Source of the DNA: Lentzea aerocolonigenes
GTDB taxonomy: Bacteria; Actinomycetota; Actinomycetes; Mycobacteriales; Pseudonocardiaceae
Length of the DNA stretch: 64,000 nt
Assembly (NCBI RefSeq): GCF_000974445.1
Contig: NZ_BBOJ01000014.1
Coordinates: 248,001-312,000, forward strand
Direction: 5' to 3'
Shown: positions 33,379 to 41,295 of the stretch, one piece after another
Layout: every line of letters begins with the position of its first letter
How positions within the stretch are numbered: the first letter of the stretch is position 1
The notes under the pieces: model-generated
What the model was told of the DNA's origin: nothing
Database searches by the model: none
The model's input: the letters and a program-made list of their open reading frames with translations, nothing else
Program-made: the position numbers and the translations under genes

Positions 33379-34712
33379 CTTTTCGCGAGCTGCTGTTGCC
33401 GGGGCACCAGCGGCGTCGCGGGGTGGAGGTCGAACTTCGCAGGGCCATCCGGGACGGGCGGCTCGTGCCGGGGACGCGGCTGCCGTCCAGCCGTGATCTG
33501 GCCGCCCAGCTCGGCGTCGCGCGCGGGACGGTGACGTCGGCGTACACGCAGCTCGTCGCGGAGGGCTACCTCACCACCAGGCGCGGCTCGGGGACGACGG
33601 TCGCGAGTCTCGGGCCCGCCGGCGCGTCCGGTGTGCCGGAGCCGCCGCAGCGGTGGCGGTTCAACCTGCGGCCCGGACTGCCCGCGCTGGGCGCGTTTCC
33701 CCGTGCCGAATGGGTTGCGGCTCATCGCGCCGCGCTCGCCGAGCTGCCCGACGACGACCTCGCCTACCCCGATCCGGCCGGATTCGTGGGACTGCGCAAG
33801 GAGATCGTCGACTACCTGGCGCGGGTTCGCGCGGTCGTGGCACGGGACGCGGTGATCACCAACGGCGCGGCGGACGGCTTGCAGCTCACCGCGCGGGTCC
33901 TGAACGGCAGCATCGCGATCGAGGAGCCGAGCCACTTCGGCGGCGAGCACATGTTGCAGTCGCACGGGCTGACCACAGTGCCGGTTCCCGTGGACGACAA
34001 GGGGATCCGCGTCGATCTTCTGTCCAAAACGGACTGTCGCGCCGTCCTCGTGACGGCGGCGCACCAGTTCCCGCTGGGCGTCGTGCTGCACCCGGAACGA
34101 CGGCGCGCGCTCGTGGAGTGGGCGCGCGAGCGTGATGGGTTGATCATCGAGGACGACTACGACGCCGAGCACCGCTACGACAGGCCGGCCCTGGGAGCGT
34201 TGCAGGCGCTGGCTCCAGAGCACGTGGTGTACCAGGGCACGACGAGCAAAGTTCTGGCGCCCGCGCTCAGGCTCGGATGGCTGGTGGTGCCCGAACGTCT
34301 GCGCGAGGGCATCGTGAAACGCAAGCAGTACAACGACATGGGGACCGGCACGATCCCTCAGGCCGCGTTCGCGCACATGTTGCGGACGGGTGGCTATGAC
34401 CGGCATCTGCGCCGTACGCGCGCGCTCTACCGGAAGAGGCGGGACGCGTTGTTGGAAGCCGTTGCGGAACATCTGCCCGCATGGCAGTCCATCGGCGTTG
34501 CGGCCGGTCTGCACGTGGTGTTGCGCATGCCTGACGGGACGGACGACCTCGCGCTGAAGAGCAGGCTTGAGGAGCGTGGGGTGCACGTCTGGGCGTTGGC
34601 GCAGTACACGCGCACGCCAACATGGCCCGGTTTGGTGCTGGGGTACGCGTCGCTCACGCCCGACCGCCTGCGGGAGGCGGTCAGGGAGATCGCGAAGGTC
34701 GCCGTGGCCTAG
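33360..34712 (+). CDS. MocR-type regulator (GntR HTH fused to aminotransferase fold)
   Basis: A 450-residue fusion. The winged-helix part (GTRLPSSRDLAAQLGVARGT, about 40-60) precedes a fold-type I aminotransferase domain with EDDYDAEHRYDRPALGALQA and the PLP-lysine region YQGTTSKVLAPALRLGW. MocR proteins sense PLP or amines and usually control a divergent gene, here the EamA exporter. The ATG is 47 bases from that gene's start. Confidence 0.93.
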   Translation: MSTNWTTFRELLLPGHQRRRGVEVELRRAIRDGRLVPGTRLPSSRDLAAQLGVARGTVTSAYTQLVAEGYLTTRRGSGTTVASLGPAGASGVPEPPQRWRFNLRPGLPALGAFPRAEWVAAHRAALAELPDDDLAYPDPAGFVGLRKEIVDYLARVRAVVARDAVITNGAADGLQLTARVLNGSIAIEEPSHFGGEHMLQSHGLTTVPVPVDDKGIRVDLLSKTDCRAVLVTAAHQFPLGVVLHPERRRALVEWARERDGLIIEDDYDAEHRYDRPALGALQALAPEHVVYQGTTSKVLAPALRLGWLVVPERLREGIVKRKQYNDMGTGTIPQAAFAHMLRTGGYDRHLRRTRALYRKRRDALLEAVAEHLPAWQSIGVAAGLHVVLRMPDGTDDLALKSRLEERGVHVWALAQYTRTPTWPGLVLGYASLTPDRLREAVREIAKVAVA

Positions 34713-34840
34713 AGGATGTGCTCGCGCGCGGAGCTCGTGTCGACGCTCATGATGTGCTCCCGGTCGCTGGTGCCGGGCCCCGCGAGTGCCGCGACGGCGG
34801 CGAACAGCAGAGCGGCAGCAACGATCTTGAAAGCACGCAT
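34709..34840 (-). CDS. Very short secreted peptide (43 residues)
   Basis: A 43-codon frame with a perfect signal-peptide profile (MRAFKIVAAALLFAAVAALA, then GPG) and a polar tail in which REHI occurs twice (DREHIMS and AREHIL). A GGGGG stretch 12 bases upstream may be the ribosome site. Its stop overlaps the mocR stop on the other strand. Either a secreted peptide or a chance frame; the signal sequence favours the first. Confidence 0.5.
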   Translation of the reverse strand: MRAFKIVAAALLFAAVAALAGPGTSDREHIMSVDTSSAREHIL

Positions 34841-34922
34841 GGTCCGGCAAACCCCCAGGTAGAACGGTCGTCGCGGTCAGCCTAACCCGAGCCTCGAGAA
34901 ATTGTCAGTGCTCGGGTGCACC

Positions 34923-36461
34923 ATGAGACCCGTGCTCCTCTCCGAAGTAGTCGACACGTCGGCCGCCGTGGCGGCGACCCGGTCGCGCCTTGCCAAGGTC
35001 AAGGCGTTGTCGGCGTTGCTGCGCTCGGCGTCGGCCGACGTCGTGATCGCGGTGGTGTCCTTCCTCATAGGCACGCCGCAGCAGGGTCGCATCGGCGCGG
35101 GCTGGCGCACGGTGTTCGACCTGTCCGTGCCTCCGGCCGTCGCGGCCGGGCTCACGGTCGAGGAGGTCGACGCCGCGCTCGCCGAGGTGGCGACCACGTC
35201 CGGCAAGGGCTCGGCGCAGCGCCGGGTCGACCTGTTGGTGGCGCTGTTCGGCCGTGCCACGGAGGCAGAGCAGGACTTCTTACGCAGGCTGCTCACGGGC
35301 GAACTGCGCCAAGGTGCACTCGAAGGGGTGATGCTGGACGCGATCGCCTCGGCCGCGGACGTGCCGGGGGAGGTGGTGCGGCGGGCGTTCATGCTGTCGG
35401 GCCGCTTACCTGAGACGGCCGTGGCCGCGCTCGACGGCGGTGCGGCGGCGCTGGAGGCGTTCCGGCTGGAGGTCGGCCGGCCGCTGCGCCCCATGCTGGC
35501 CTCGCCCGCCGAGTCGCTGGACGAGGCGCTGGACGAGCTCGGCAGCTGCGTGGTCGAACACAAGCTCGACGGCGCGCGCATCCAGGTCCACCGCTCCGGC
35601 GACGAGGTCCACGTCTACACCCGCACGTTGCGCGAGATCACCAAGACGGTGTCCGAGCTGGTCGAGCTCGTGCGCGGGCTGCCGTGCGCGTCGGTGGTGC
35701 TCGACGGCGAGACCCTGGCGCTGACCGACGAGGGGAGACCGCGCCCGTTCCAGGAGACGATGAGCCGTTTCGGAGCGCAGGACGAGCGCGAGCTCCTGCT
35801 GCACCCGTACTTCTTCGACTGCCTGCACCTCGACGGCAAGGACCTGCTCGACGAACCGTTGCGCGACCGCCTCGCCGCACTGCGGCAGGCGGCGGGCGAA
35901 CACGTCATCCCCGGTGTGCTGGACCCGTCACCGGAGGAGGCCGCGGAGGTGGTCACGGCGGCGCTGTCCGCAGGCCACGAGGGCGTGATGGTGAAGTCCC
36001 TGGCCTCGCCCTACGCGGCGGGCAGACGCGGCAGGGCCTGGCAGAAGGTGAAGCCTGTGCACACGCTCGACCTGGTGGTGCTCGGCGTCGAGTGGGGCAG
36101 CGGCCGCCGCCGCGGCTGGCTGTCGAACCTGCACCTCGGCGCCCGCGACCCGGACGGCGGCCCGCCGGTGATGGTCGGCAAGACCTTCAAGGGCCTCACC
36201 GACGAGCTGCTCAAGTGGCAGACCACGGCGTTGCAGGAGATCGCCACCGAGCAGAACGACTGGGTGGTCAAGGTCCGCCCGGAACTGGTGATCGAGATCG
36301 AACTCGACGGCGTCCAGGTCTCGCCGCGCTATCCCGGCGGCGTAGCGCTGCGGTTCGCCCGTGTCGTGCGCTACCGCCCGGACAAGGATCCGTCGGAGGC
36401 CACAACGATCGAGGAGGTGAGGGCACTTCTTCCTGCGGCACAAGTGAATCCCGAGAGCTGA
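34923..36461 (+). CDS. ligB: ATP-dependent DNA ligase (LigB type)
   Basis: A 512-residue ATP-dependent ligase like mycobacterial LigB. An N-terminal helical DNA-binding domain (about 1-200) precedes the adenylation domain with nucleotidyl lysine in VVEHKLDGARIQVHR, then VLDGETLAL, FDCLHLDGKDLLDEP and EGVMVKSLASPY, and a C-terminal OB fold (GRAWQKVKPVHTLDLVVLG). It seals nicks as an accessory ligase. ATG 34923 fits LigB length; GTG 34902 is possible. Confidence 0.93.
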   Translation: MRPVLLSEVVDTSAAVAATRSRLAKVKALSALLRSASADVVIAVVSFLIGTPQQGRIGAGWRTVFDLSVPPAVAAGLTVEEVDAALAEVATTSGKGSAQRRVDLLVALFGRATEAEQDFLRRLLTGELRQGALEGVMLDAIASAADVPGEVVRRAFMLSGRLPETAVAALDGGAAALEAFRLEVGRPLRPMLASPAESLDEALDELGSCVVEHKLDGARIQVHRSGDEVHVYTRTLREITKTVSELVELVRGLPCASVVLDGETLALTDEGRPRPFQETMSRFGAQDERELLLHPYFFDCLHLDGKDLLDEPLRDRLAALRQAAGEHVIPGVLDPSPEEAAEVVTAALSAGHEGVMVKSLASPYAAGRRGRAWQKVKPVHTLDLVVLGVEWGSGRRRGWLSNLHLGARDPDGGPPVMVGKTFKGLTDELLKWQTTALQEIATEQNDWVVKVRPELVIEIELDGVQVSPRYPGGVALRFARVVRYRPDKDPSEATTIEEVRALLPAAQVNPES

Positions 36462-36538
36462 CCGGCCAGAGGCGCCACCGTTGCGGTGGCCAGTCCTGCC
36501 TGGGTGCGTCAGGTGCGGAACGTGCGGCCGACGGCGTG

Positions 36539-36598
36539 TCAGCGAATCCGTTGCGGCCCGTGCCGGTCGTCGATTCCGCTGCCGTGACGCGTGCCGAC
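36539..36598 (+). repeat. Imperfect 60-bp direct repeat, copy 1
   Basis: Matches 36740-36799 at 52 of 60 positions, including the identical core GGCCCGTGCCGGTCG. Origin unknown. Confidence 0.7.
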
Positions 36599-36739
36599 TG
36601 ACGGGTGGCGGTGCCCGCGGGTGGTGGCACGCCAGTGCCGGAAACCTGTGTGGTGCTGCCGGGTTGCTTCGTGTGGTCGCGGGCGCGGCCTTGATCGCGA
36701 TCGCGTGGGTCGCGCTGGCCGGCGAACCCACCTGAGTGG

Positions 36740-36799
36740 TCAGCGGATGCGTTGTGGCCCGTGCCGGTCGCCGATCCCGCTACCGCGTCGCGTGCCGAC
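36740..36799 (+). repeat. Imperfect 60-bp direct repeat, copy 2
   Basis: Second copy, 201 bases from the first. Differences are mostly transitions, pointing to an old duplication. Confidence 0.7.
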
Positions 36800-36891
36800 C
36801 GACGAATAGCCGCACCGCCCGTGGTGGAGGCGGCGCGCCAACGCGGAAAATCGCGTGCGGCCCACCGACACCCGGCAATAGCGTCGGGCCA

Positions 36892-37671
36892 GTGACCGAT
36901 GCTGCCGCGCTGCTCCGCGCGTTCGACGACCAGTCCCGCCCCGCCGAGTGGACGGTCCTGGACCCAGGTGCCACCGTCCACCGCGACGGTCCTGTCTTCC
37001 GCGTGAGCTGGCCGCGCCGCAGCGGCTTCGTCGGGGGCCCGCCCGACCTGGGCGTCAGCGGTGCCGGGCTCGACGAGCTCATCGCCCGCCAACGCGACTT
37101 CTTCGCCGAGCGTGGCCAGGGCGTCGAGTGGAAGACGTGGGGTCACGACACCCCTGCTGACCTGCCCGAACGCCTGCTCGCAGCCGGCTTCGAGTCCGAT
37201 GGCCGGGAAACCGTGCTCATCGGCCTCGCCGAGGAGATGACCACGCCGGTCGAGCTCGACGGCATCGTCTTGCGGGAGGTCGCGGACGAGGCCGACGTGC
37301 ACCGCCTCGCCGCCACGGCCACCAAGGTGTTCGGCAGGAAGCACGACTGGCTCGTCGACCGCCTGATCGAGAAGAAGGACGACCCGAACGTCGTCGCGGT
37401 GATCGCGGAAGCCGATGGTCAGGTCGTCTCGTCCTCGCGCATCGAGATCGTGCCCGGCACGGAGTTCGCCGGCCTGTGGGGCGGCGGCACACTCCGCGAG
37501 TGGCGCGGCAAGGGCATCTACCGCGCGCTCGTCGCCCATCGTGCGCGAATGGCCGTGCAGCGCGGCATCAAGTACCTCCAGGTCGACGCGTCCGAGGACA
37601 GTCGGCCGATCCTGGAGCGGCTCGGGTTCGTGCCGGTCACCACGACCACGGGCTACGTCTGGAAACCATGA
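36892..37671 (+). CDS. GNAT-family N-acetyltransferase
   Basis: A 259-residue protein. The C-terminal GNAT domain shows VVAVIAEADGQVVSSSRIEIV, then the acetyl-CoA loop region GGGTLREWRGKGIYRALVAHR and the end DSRPILERLGFVPVTTT. The substrate is unknown. The GTG start has no ribosome site; TAGCGT about 10 bases upstream could be a -10 box of a leaderless message. Confidence 0.85.
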   Translation: MTDAAALLRAFDDQSRPAEWTVLDPGATVHRDGPVFRVSWPRRSGFVGGPPDLGVSGAGLDELIARQRDFFAERGQGVEWKTWGHDTPADLPERLLAAGFESDGRETVLIGLAEEMTTPVELDGIVLREVADEADVHRLAATATKVFGRKHDWLVDRLIEKKDDPNVVAVIAEADGQVVSSSRIEIVPGTEFAGLWGGGTLREWRGKGIYRALVAHRARMAVQRGIKYLQVDASEDSRPILERLGFVPVTTTTGYVWKP

Positions 37672-37685
37672 TCTCGAGTTGTCCA

Positions 37686-37707
37686 CAGGTCGTGGTCGTT
37701 CGACCTG
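37686..37707 (+). terminator. Hairpin after the GNAT gene
   Basis: CAGGTCG/CGACCTG perfect 7-bp arms with an 8-base loop, 15 bases after the stop. Confidence 0.4.
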
Positions 37708-37827
37708 CGGAAACACCGTGCTGGCTAAGCTGTGGACAGCCGGGAACTCAAACGGCTTTCCCTTCGTTCCGCAAGGTGAGGAAGCGCGGGGGGCGGGCTC
37801 GGACGGCGACTACGAGTCCGGGACGGG

Positions 37828-38013
37828 GTGCAGGGCTACCTCGTGCGCGTCTTCGACTACGCTGTGGACGACGATCCTGCGCCACCGTGGCAACTCGCCG
37901 AGCCCGTGCCGCTGGTCCTCGACGAGAGCAGGATCGACCAGTTCGACGAGGCGTGGCTGCCGGTCCTCACGCCGGACGGTCCGGACGTGTCGTGGTGGTC
38001 CAGCTCCGACTGA
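37828..38013 (+). CDS. Small acidic protein of unknown function
   Basis: A 61-residue acidic protein (VRVFDYAVDDDPAPPWQL; DESRIDQFDEAWLPVL; WWSSSD end). Codon third positions are strongly G/C, as in its neighbours, which supports a real gene despite a GTG start and poor ribosome site. No family recognised. Confidence 0.5.
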   Translation: MQGYLVRVFDYAVDDDPAPPWQLAEPVPLVLDESRIDQFDEAWLPVLTPDGPDVSWWSSSD

Positions 38014-38085
38014 CCGCCGGGGAGACGAGCGAGCAAGGCCGAGGTCGCATGCCCAAGTGAGACGCACCGGGTATCGTGGAAGCAC

Positions 38086-39525
38086 GTGCGGTTCATCGAA
38101 GGGCATCGACCCTCTTACGACCTGACCTACGACGACGTGTTCCTCGTTCCCGGCCGCAGTGCCGTGGAGTCGCGGTTCGGCGTCGACCTCTCCACTTCGG
38201 ACGGCACCGGGGCCACGATCCCGATCGTCGTCGCGAACATGACGGCTGTCGCCGGGCGGCGCATGGCCGAGACCATCGCTCGGCGCGGCGGGCTCGTCGT
38301 CATCCCGCAGGACGTGCCCACCGAGGCGGTGGCGGAGATCATCGCGTGGGTCAAGGAGCGGCATCCCGTCTGGGACACGCCGCTGACGCTCACCACGGGC
38401 GATGCGGTGGCGGACGCGTGGAACCTGCTGCACAAGCGGGCGCACGGCGCAGTGATCGTCGTGGATGACGGCAACAGGCCCATCGGGGTCGTCGACGAGG
38501 CTGCGCTCACGGGCGTCGACCGGTTCGCGCGCCTCGGGGACGTGATGAACACCGACGTGCTGAAGCTGCCGCTCGCCACGAAGCCGCAGGACGTCTTCGA
38601 CCAGCTGCACCACAGTGCGTACAAGATCGCGCTCGGCATCGACGACGAGCAGCGGCTCAGCGGTGTGCTGACCGAGCTGACGGCGTTGCGGGCGGAGGTC
38701 TACCGGCCCGCCACCGACGACGCCGGCAAGCTGCGGATCGCGGCCGCGGTCGGGGTCAACGGCGATGTGCGGGCCAAGGCCGAGGCGCTGGTCAAGGCCG
38801 GTGTGGACGTTCTCGTCGTGGACACCGCGCACGGGCACCAGGAGAAGATGCTCACCGCGCTCCGGGCCGTGAAGGACGCCAACCCCGGCGTGCCGGTCGC
38901 GGCGGGCAACGTCGTCACGGCCGAAGGTGTGCGGGATCTGGTCGAGGCCGGCGCGGACATCATCAAGGTCGGTGTCGGGCCGGGCGCGATGTGCACCACG
39001 CGGATGATGACGGGTGTGGGGCGGCCTCAGTTCAGCGCGGTCGCGGAGTGCGCGGCCGAGGCGCGGAAGCTCGGCAAGCACGTCTGGGCCGACGGCGGTG
39101 TGCGGCATCCGCGGGACGTCGCGTTGGCGCTCGCGGCCGGGGCCAGCAGCGTCATGGTCGGCAGCTGGTTCGCCGGCACCTACGAGTCGCCCGGTGACCT
39201 GCAGCGCGACGAGCGGGGAAACCTCTACAAAGAATCCTTCGGAATGGCGTCGAAGCGTGCCGTGACCGCGCGGACGCGCAGTGACAACGCGTTCGACCGG
39301 GCCAAGAAGGGGCTGTTCGAAGAGGGCATCTCCACGTCGAAAATGCGCTTGGACCCGGTGCGTCCGAGCGTGGAGGATCTGCTGGACGCGATAACCTCCG
39401 GCGTCCGCTCGGCCTGCACGTATGCCGGCGCGACCTCGTTGGAGGAATTCCACTCCAGGGCTGTTCTCGGCATCCAGTCGGCGGCTGGGTTCGCGGAAGG
39501 CAGGCCTTTGCCAGGGGGATGGTGA
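38086..39525 (+). CDS. guaB1: GuaB1 family IMP dehydrogenase-related protein (probable GMP reductase)
   Basis: A 479-residue TIM-barrel enzyme with an internal CBS pair (about 95-205; HGAVIVVDDGNRPIGVVDEA). The catalytic loop GVGPGAMCTTRMMTGVGRPQ carries the active Cys. Start FIEGHRPSYDLTYDDVFLVP is typical of the actinobacterial GuaB1 group, recently shown in mycobacteria to reduce GMP to IMP rather than to oxidise IMP. The GTG start follows TATCGT by 9 bases, suggesting a leaderless message. ABC exporter genes follow directly. Confidence 0.9.
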   Translation: MRFIEGHRPSYDLTYDDVFLVPGRSAVESRFGVDLSTSDGTGATIPIVVANMTAVAGRRMAETIARRGGLVVIPQDVPTEAVAEIIAWVKERHPVWDTPLTLTTGDAVADAWNLLHKRAHGAVIVVDDGNRPIGVVDEAALTGVDRFARLGDVMNTDVLKLPLATKPQDVFDQLHHSAYKIALGIDDEQRLSGVLTELTALRAEVYRPATDDAGKLRIAAAVGVNGDVRAKAEALVKAGVDVLVVDTAHGHQEKMLTALRAVKDANPGVPVAAGNVVTAEGVRDLVEAGADIIKVGVGPGAMCTTRMMTGVGRPQFSAVAECAAEARKLGKHVWADGGVRHPRDVALALAAGASSVMVGSWFAGTYESPGDLQRDERGNLYKESFGMASKRAVTARTRSDNAFDRAKKGLFEEGISTSKMRLDPVRPSVEDLLDAITSGVRSACTYAGATSLEEFHSRAVLGIQSAAGFAEGRPLPGGW

Positions 39526-39527
39526 GA

Positions 39528-40481
39528 ATGGACGAAGCGGTCGAGGTAAGAGACCTCCGCAAAGTCTATAGAACAGGACAAAAACCTGCGGTGGACGGGC
39601 TGAGCTTCACCGTCCGCCGCGGTGAGGTCTTCGGTCTGCTCGGTCCCAACGGGGCCGGCAAGACGACCACCGTCGGCGTGCTCACCACGCGCGTCCGCCC
39701 CACCGCGGGGCAGGCGTTCGTCGAGGGCGTCGACGTGGTCGCGGACTCCAAGCGCGCACGGCAGTTGCTCGCCGTCGTGCCGCAGCGCAACAACCTCGAC
39801 CGCTCGCTCAACGCGCGGCAGAACCTGCTGTTCCACGCGGCCTACCACGGCATCGGGCCGCGGGAACGCCAGGAGCTCGCCGACGACATCCTCGAGCGGA
39901 TGGGTCTCAAGGACCACCAGAACGCGCTCGTGGACACGTTGTCCGGCGGTCAGGCGCAACGGCTGATGATCGCCCGCGCGCTGATGCACCGGCCCAAGGT
40001 GCTGTTCCTCGACGAACCGAGCACCGGACTCGACCCGCAGGCCAGGCTCTTCGTCCACGAACGCGTCGCCGCACTGCACGCGGAGGGCGTCACGGTCGTG
40101 CTCACCACGCACGACATGGACGAGGCCGCCAAGCTCTGCGACCGCGTCGGCATCGTCGACCACGGCAAGCTGCTCACGCTCGACACACCGGAAGAGCTCA
40201 CCAGGAGCCTGCCCGGCAGCAACACCGTCAGCGTCACGGTGAGCCCCAACGGCCACGAGCCCGCGAAGACCACCAAGGCGTTGTCCGAAGTGGACGGTGT
40301 GCAGCGGGTCGAGGAAGTGAACAACATGTTCCGCGTCTACACCGACGTCGACACCGCGATCACGTTGCCCGCGGTGCTGAACGTGCTGCGGGACCTCGAC
40401 GTCGTCGTCAGCGACGTCGCGATCGGCAAGCCCAGCCTCGAAGACGTCTTCATCCACCTGACCGGCAGGGAGCTGCGGTGA
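39528..40481 (+). CDS. ABC transporter ATP-binding protein (DrrA/CcmA type)
   Basis: A 317-residue ATPase. Walker A GLLGPNGAGKTTT, Q-loop VVPQRNNLD, signature LSGGQAQRLMIARAL, Walker B VLFLDEPSTGLDP and H-loop TTHDMDEAA are all present. The C-terminal 80 residues are a DrrA-like tail. ATG 39528 lies 9 bases after AGGGGG; ATG 39519 is the alternative. It overlaps the permease gene by GTGA, forming an exporter of drugs, lipids or glycans. Confidence 0.93.
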   Translation: MDEAVEVRDLRKVYRTGQKPAVDGLSFTVRRGEVFGLLGPNGAGKTTTVGVLTTRVRPTAGQAFVEGVDVVADSKRARQLLAVVPQRNNLDRSLNARQNLLFHAAYHGIGPRERQELADDILERMGLKDHQNALVDTLSGGQAQRLMIARALMHRPKVLFLDEPSTGLDPQARLFVHERVAALHAEGVTVVLTTHDMDEAAKLCDRVGIVDHGKLLTLDTPEELTRSLPGSNTVSVTVSPNGHEPAKTTKALSEVDGVQRVEEVNNMFRVYTDVDTAITLPAVLNVLRDLDVVVSDVAIGKPSLEDVFIHLTGRELR

Positions 40482-41248
40482 GCCAGATCAGGACGTTCCA
40501 GGCGATCCTGTGGCGCGACGTCTTCGTCACGGGCCGCGAGCTGCCGAGCTTCCTCGCGCAGGTGATCATCCAGCCGTTCTTCATCCTGTTCATCTTCGCG
40601 AAGGTCCTGGGGGACATCGGGTACGTCCAGAACGACTTCGCCCAGGTGCTGCTGCCCGGCATCATCGCGATGAACGGTTTCCTGGGCGCGTTGCAGAACA
40701 CCACGCTGCCGCTGGTGCTGGACTTCTCCTGGACGCGGGAGATCGAGGACCGGCTCCTCGCGCCGATCTCAATCCCGCTCGTGGCCGTGGAGAAGATCGT
40801 GTTCGGCGCGATCCGCGGGTTCTTCGCGGCCGTTCTGATGGTGCCGGTCGGGTTCGTGATGCTCGACGTTTCCTGGGCCTGGTCGGGGATTCCCGGCGCA
40901 CTCGTCGTGATCATCCTGGGTTGTCTGGCCGGTGGCGCGGTCGGTCTGGTCATCGGCACGTCGGTGCCCGCACGCCGGGTCAACGTCATGTTCGCGGTGA
41001 TCCTGACGCCGTTGCTGTTCACGGGTTCCTCGCAGTTCCCGTGGCGGTCGCTGAGCGACGATCTGCTGTGGTTCAAGGTGATCTGCGCGCTCAACCCGTT
41101 GACGTACGTGAGCGAGGGCATGCGCGCGGAGCTGGTGCCGAACGTGCCGCACATCCCGTTGCCGATCGTGCTGCTCGTGCTCGTCGTCGCGATCGCGGGC
41201 TTCGGCGGGCTCGGTCTGCGCGGCTTCATGAAACGAGCCCTGGACTAG
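40478..41248 (+). CDS. ABC-2 type permease
   Basis: A 256-residue membrane protein with six hydrophobic segments and the ABC-2 pattern (FLAQVIIQPFFILFIFAKVL; LPGIIAMNGFLGALQNT; CALNPLTYVSEGMRAEL). It pairs with the preceding ATPase. Substrate unknown. A strong terminator follows. Confidence 0.92.
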   Translation: MSQIRTFQAILWRDVFVTGRELPSFLAQVIIQPFFILFIFAKVLGDIGYVQNDFAQVLLPGIIAMNGFLGALQNTTLPLVLDFSWTREIEDRLLAPISIPLVAVEKIVFGAIRGFFAAVLMVPVGFVMLDVSWAWSGIPGALVVIILGCLAGGAVGLVIGTSVPARRVNVMFAVILTPLLFTGSSQFPWRSLSDDLLWFKVICALNPLTYVSEGMRAELVPNVPHIPLPIVLLVLVVAIAGFGGLGLRGFMKRALD

Positions 41249-41250
41249 AA

Positions 41251-41281
41251 GAACGGCCCCGCGCAACGCGCGGGGCCGTTC
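41251..41281. terminator. Bidirectional terminator between ABC permease and phoH2
   Basis: Perfect 14-bp arms (41251-41264 and 41268-41281) with a 3-base loop between convergent genes. GAACGGCCCCGCGC repeats the GC style of other terminators here. Confidence 0.85.
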
Positions 41282-41295
41282 CACTCAGGACACCG

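Larger units (their letters stand above)
36462..36891. other. 430-base intergenic region with diverged repeats
   Basis: No gene is supported here. The main content is an imperfect 60-bp direct repeat (36539-36598 and 36740-36799), with weaker similarity continuing downstream of each copy. A frame at 36481-36735 ends in a hydrophobic stretch (VVAGAALIAIAWVALAG) but has no ribosome site and unusual composition upstream, so it is not called. Confidence 0.6.

Noticed and set aside
36481..36735. Small membrane protein gene in the repeat region
   Set aside because: Only its end is hydrophobic, there is no ribosome site and the frame runs through the diverged repeat.
37679..37739. Replication origin
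   Set aside because: Only two DnaA-box-like words, no AT-rich region and no dnaA/dnaN genes nearby.
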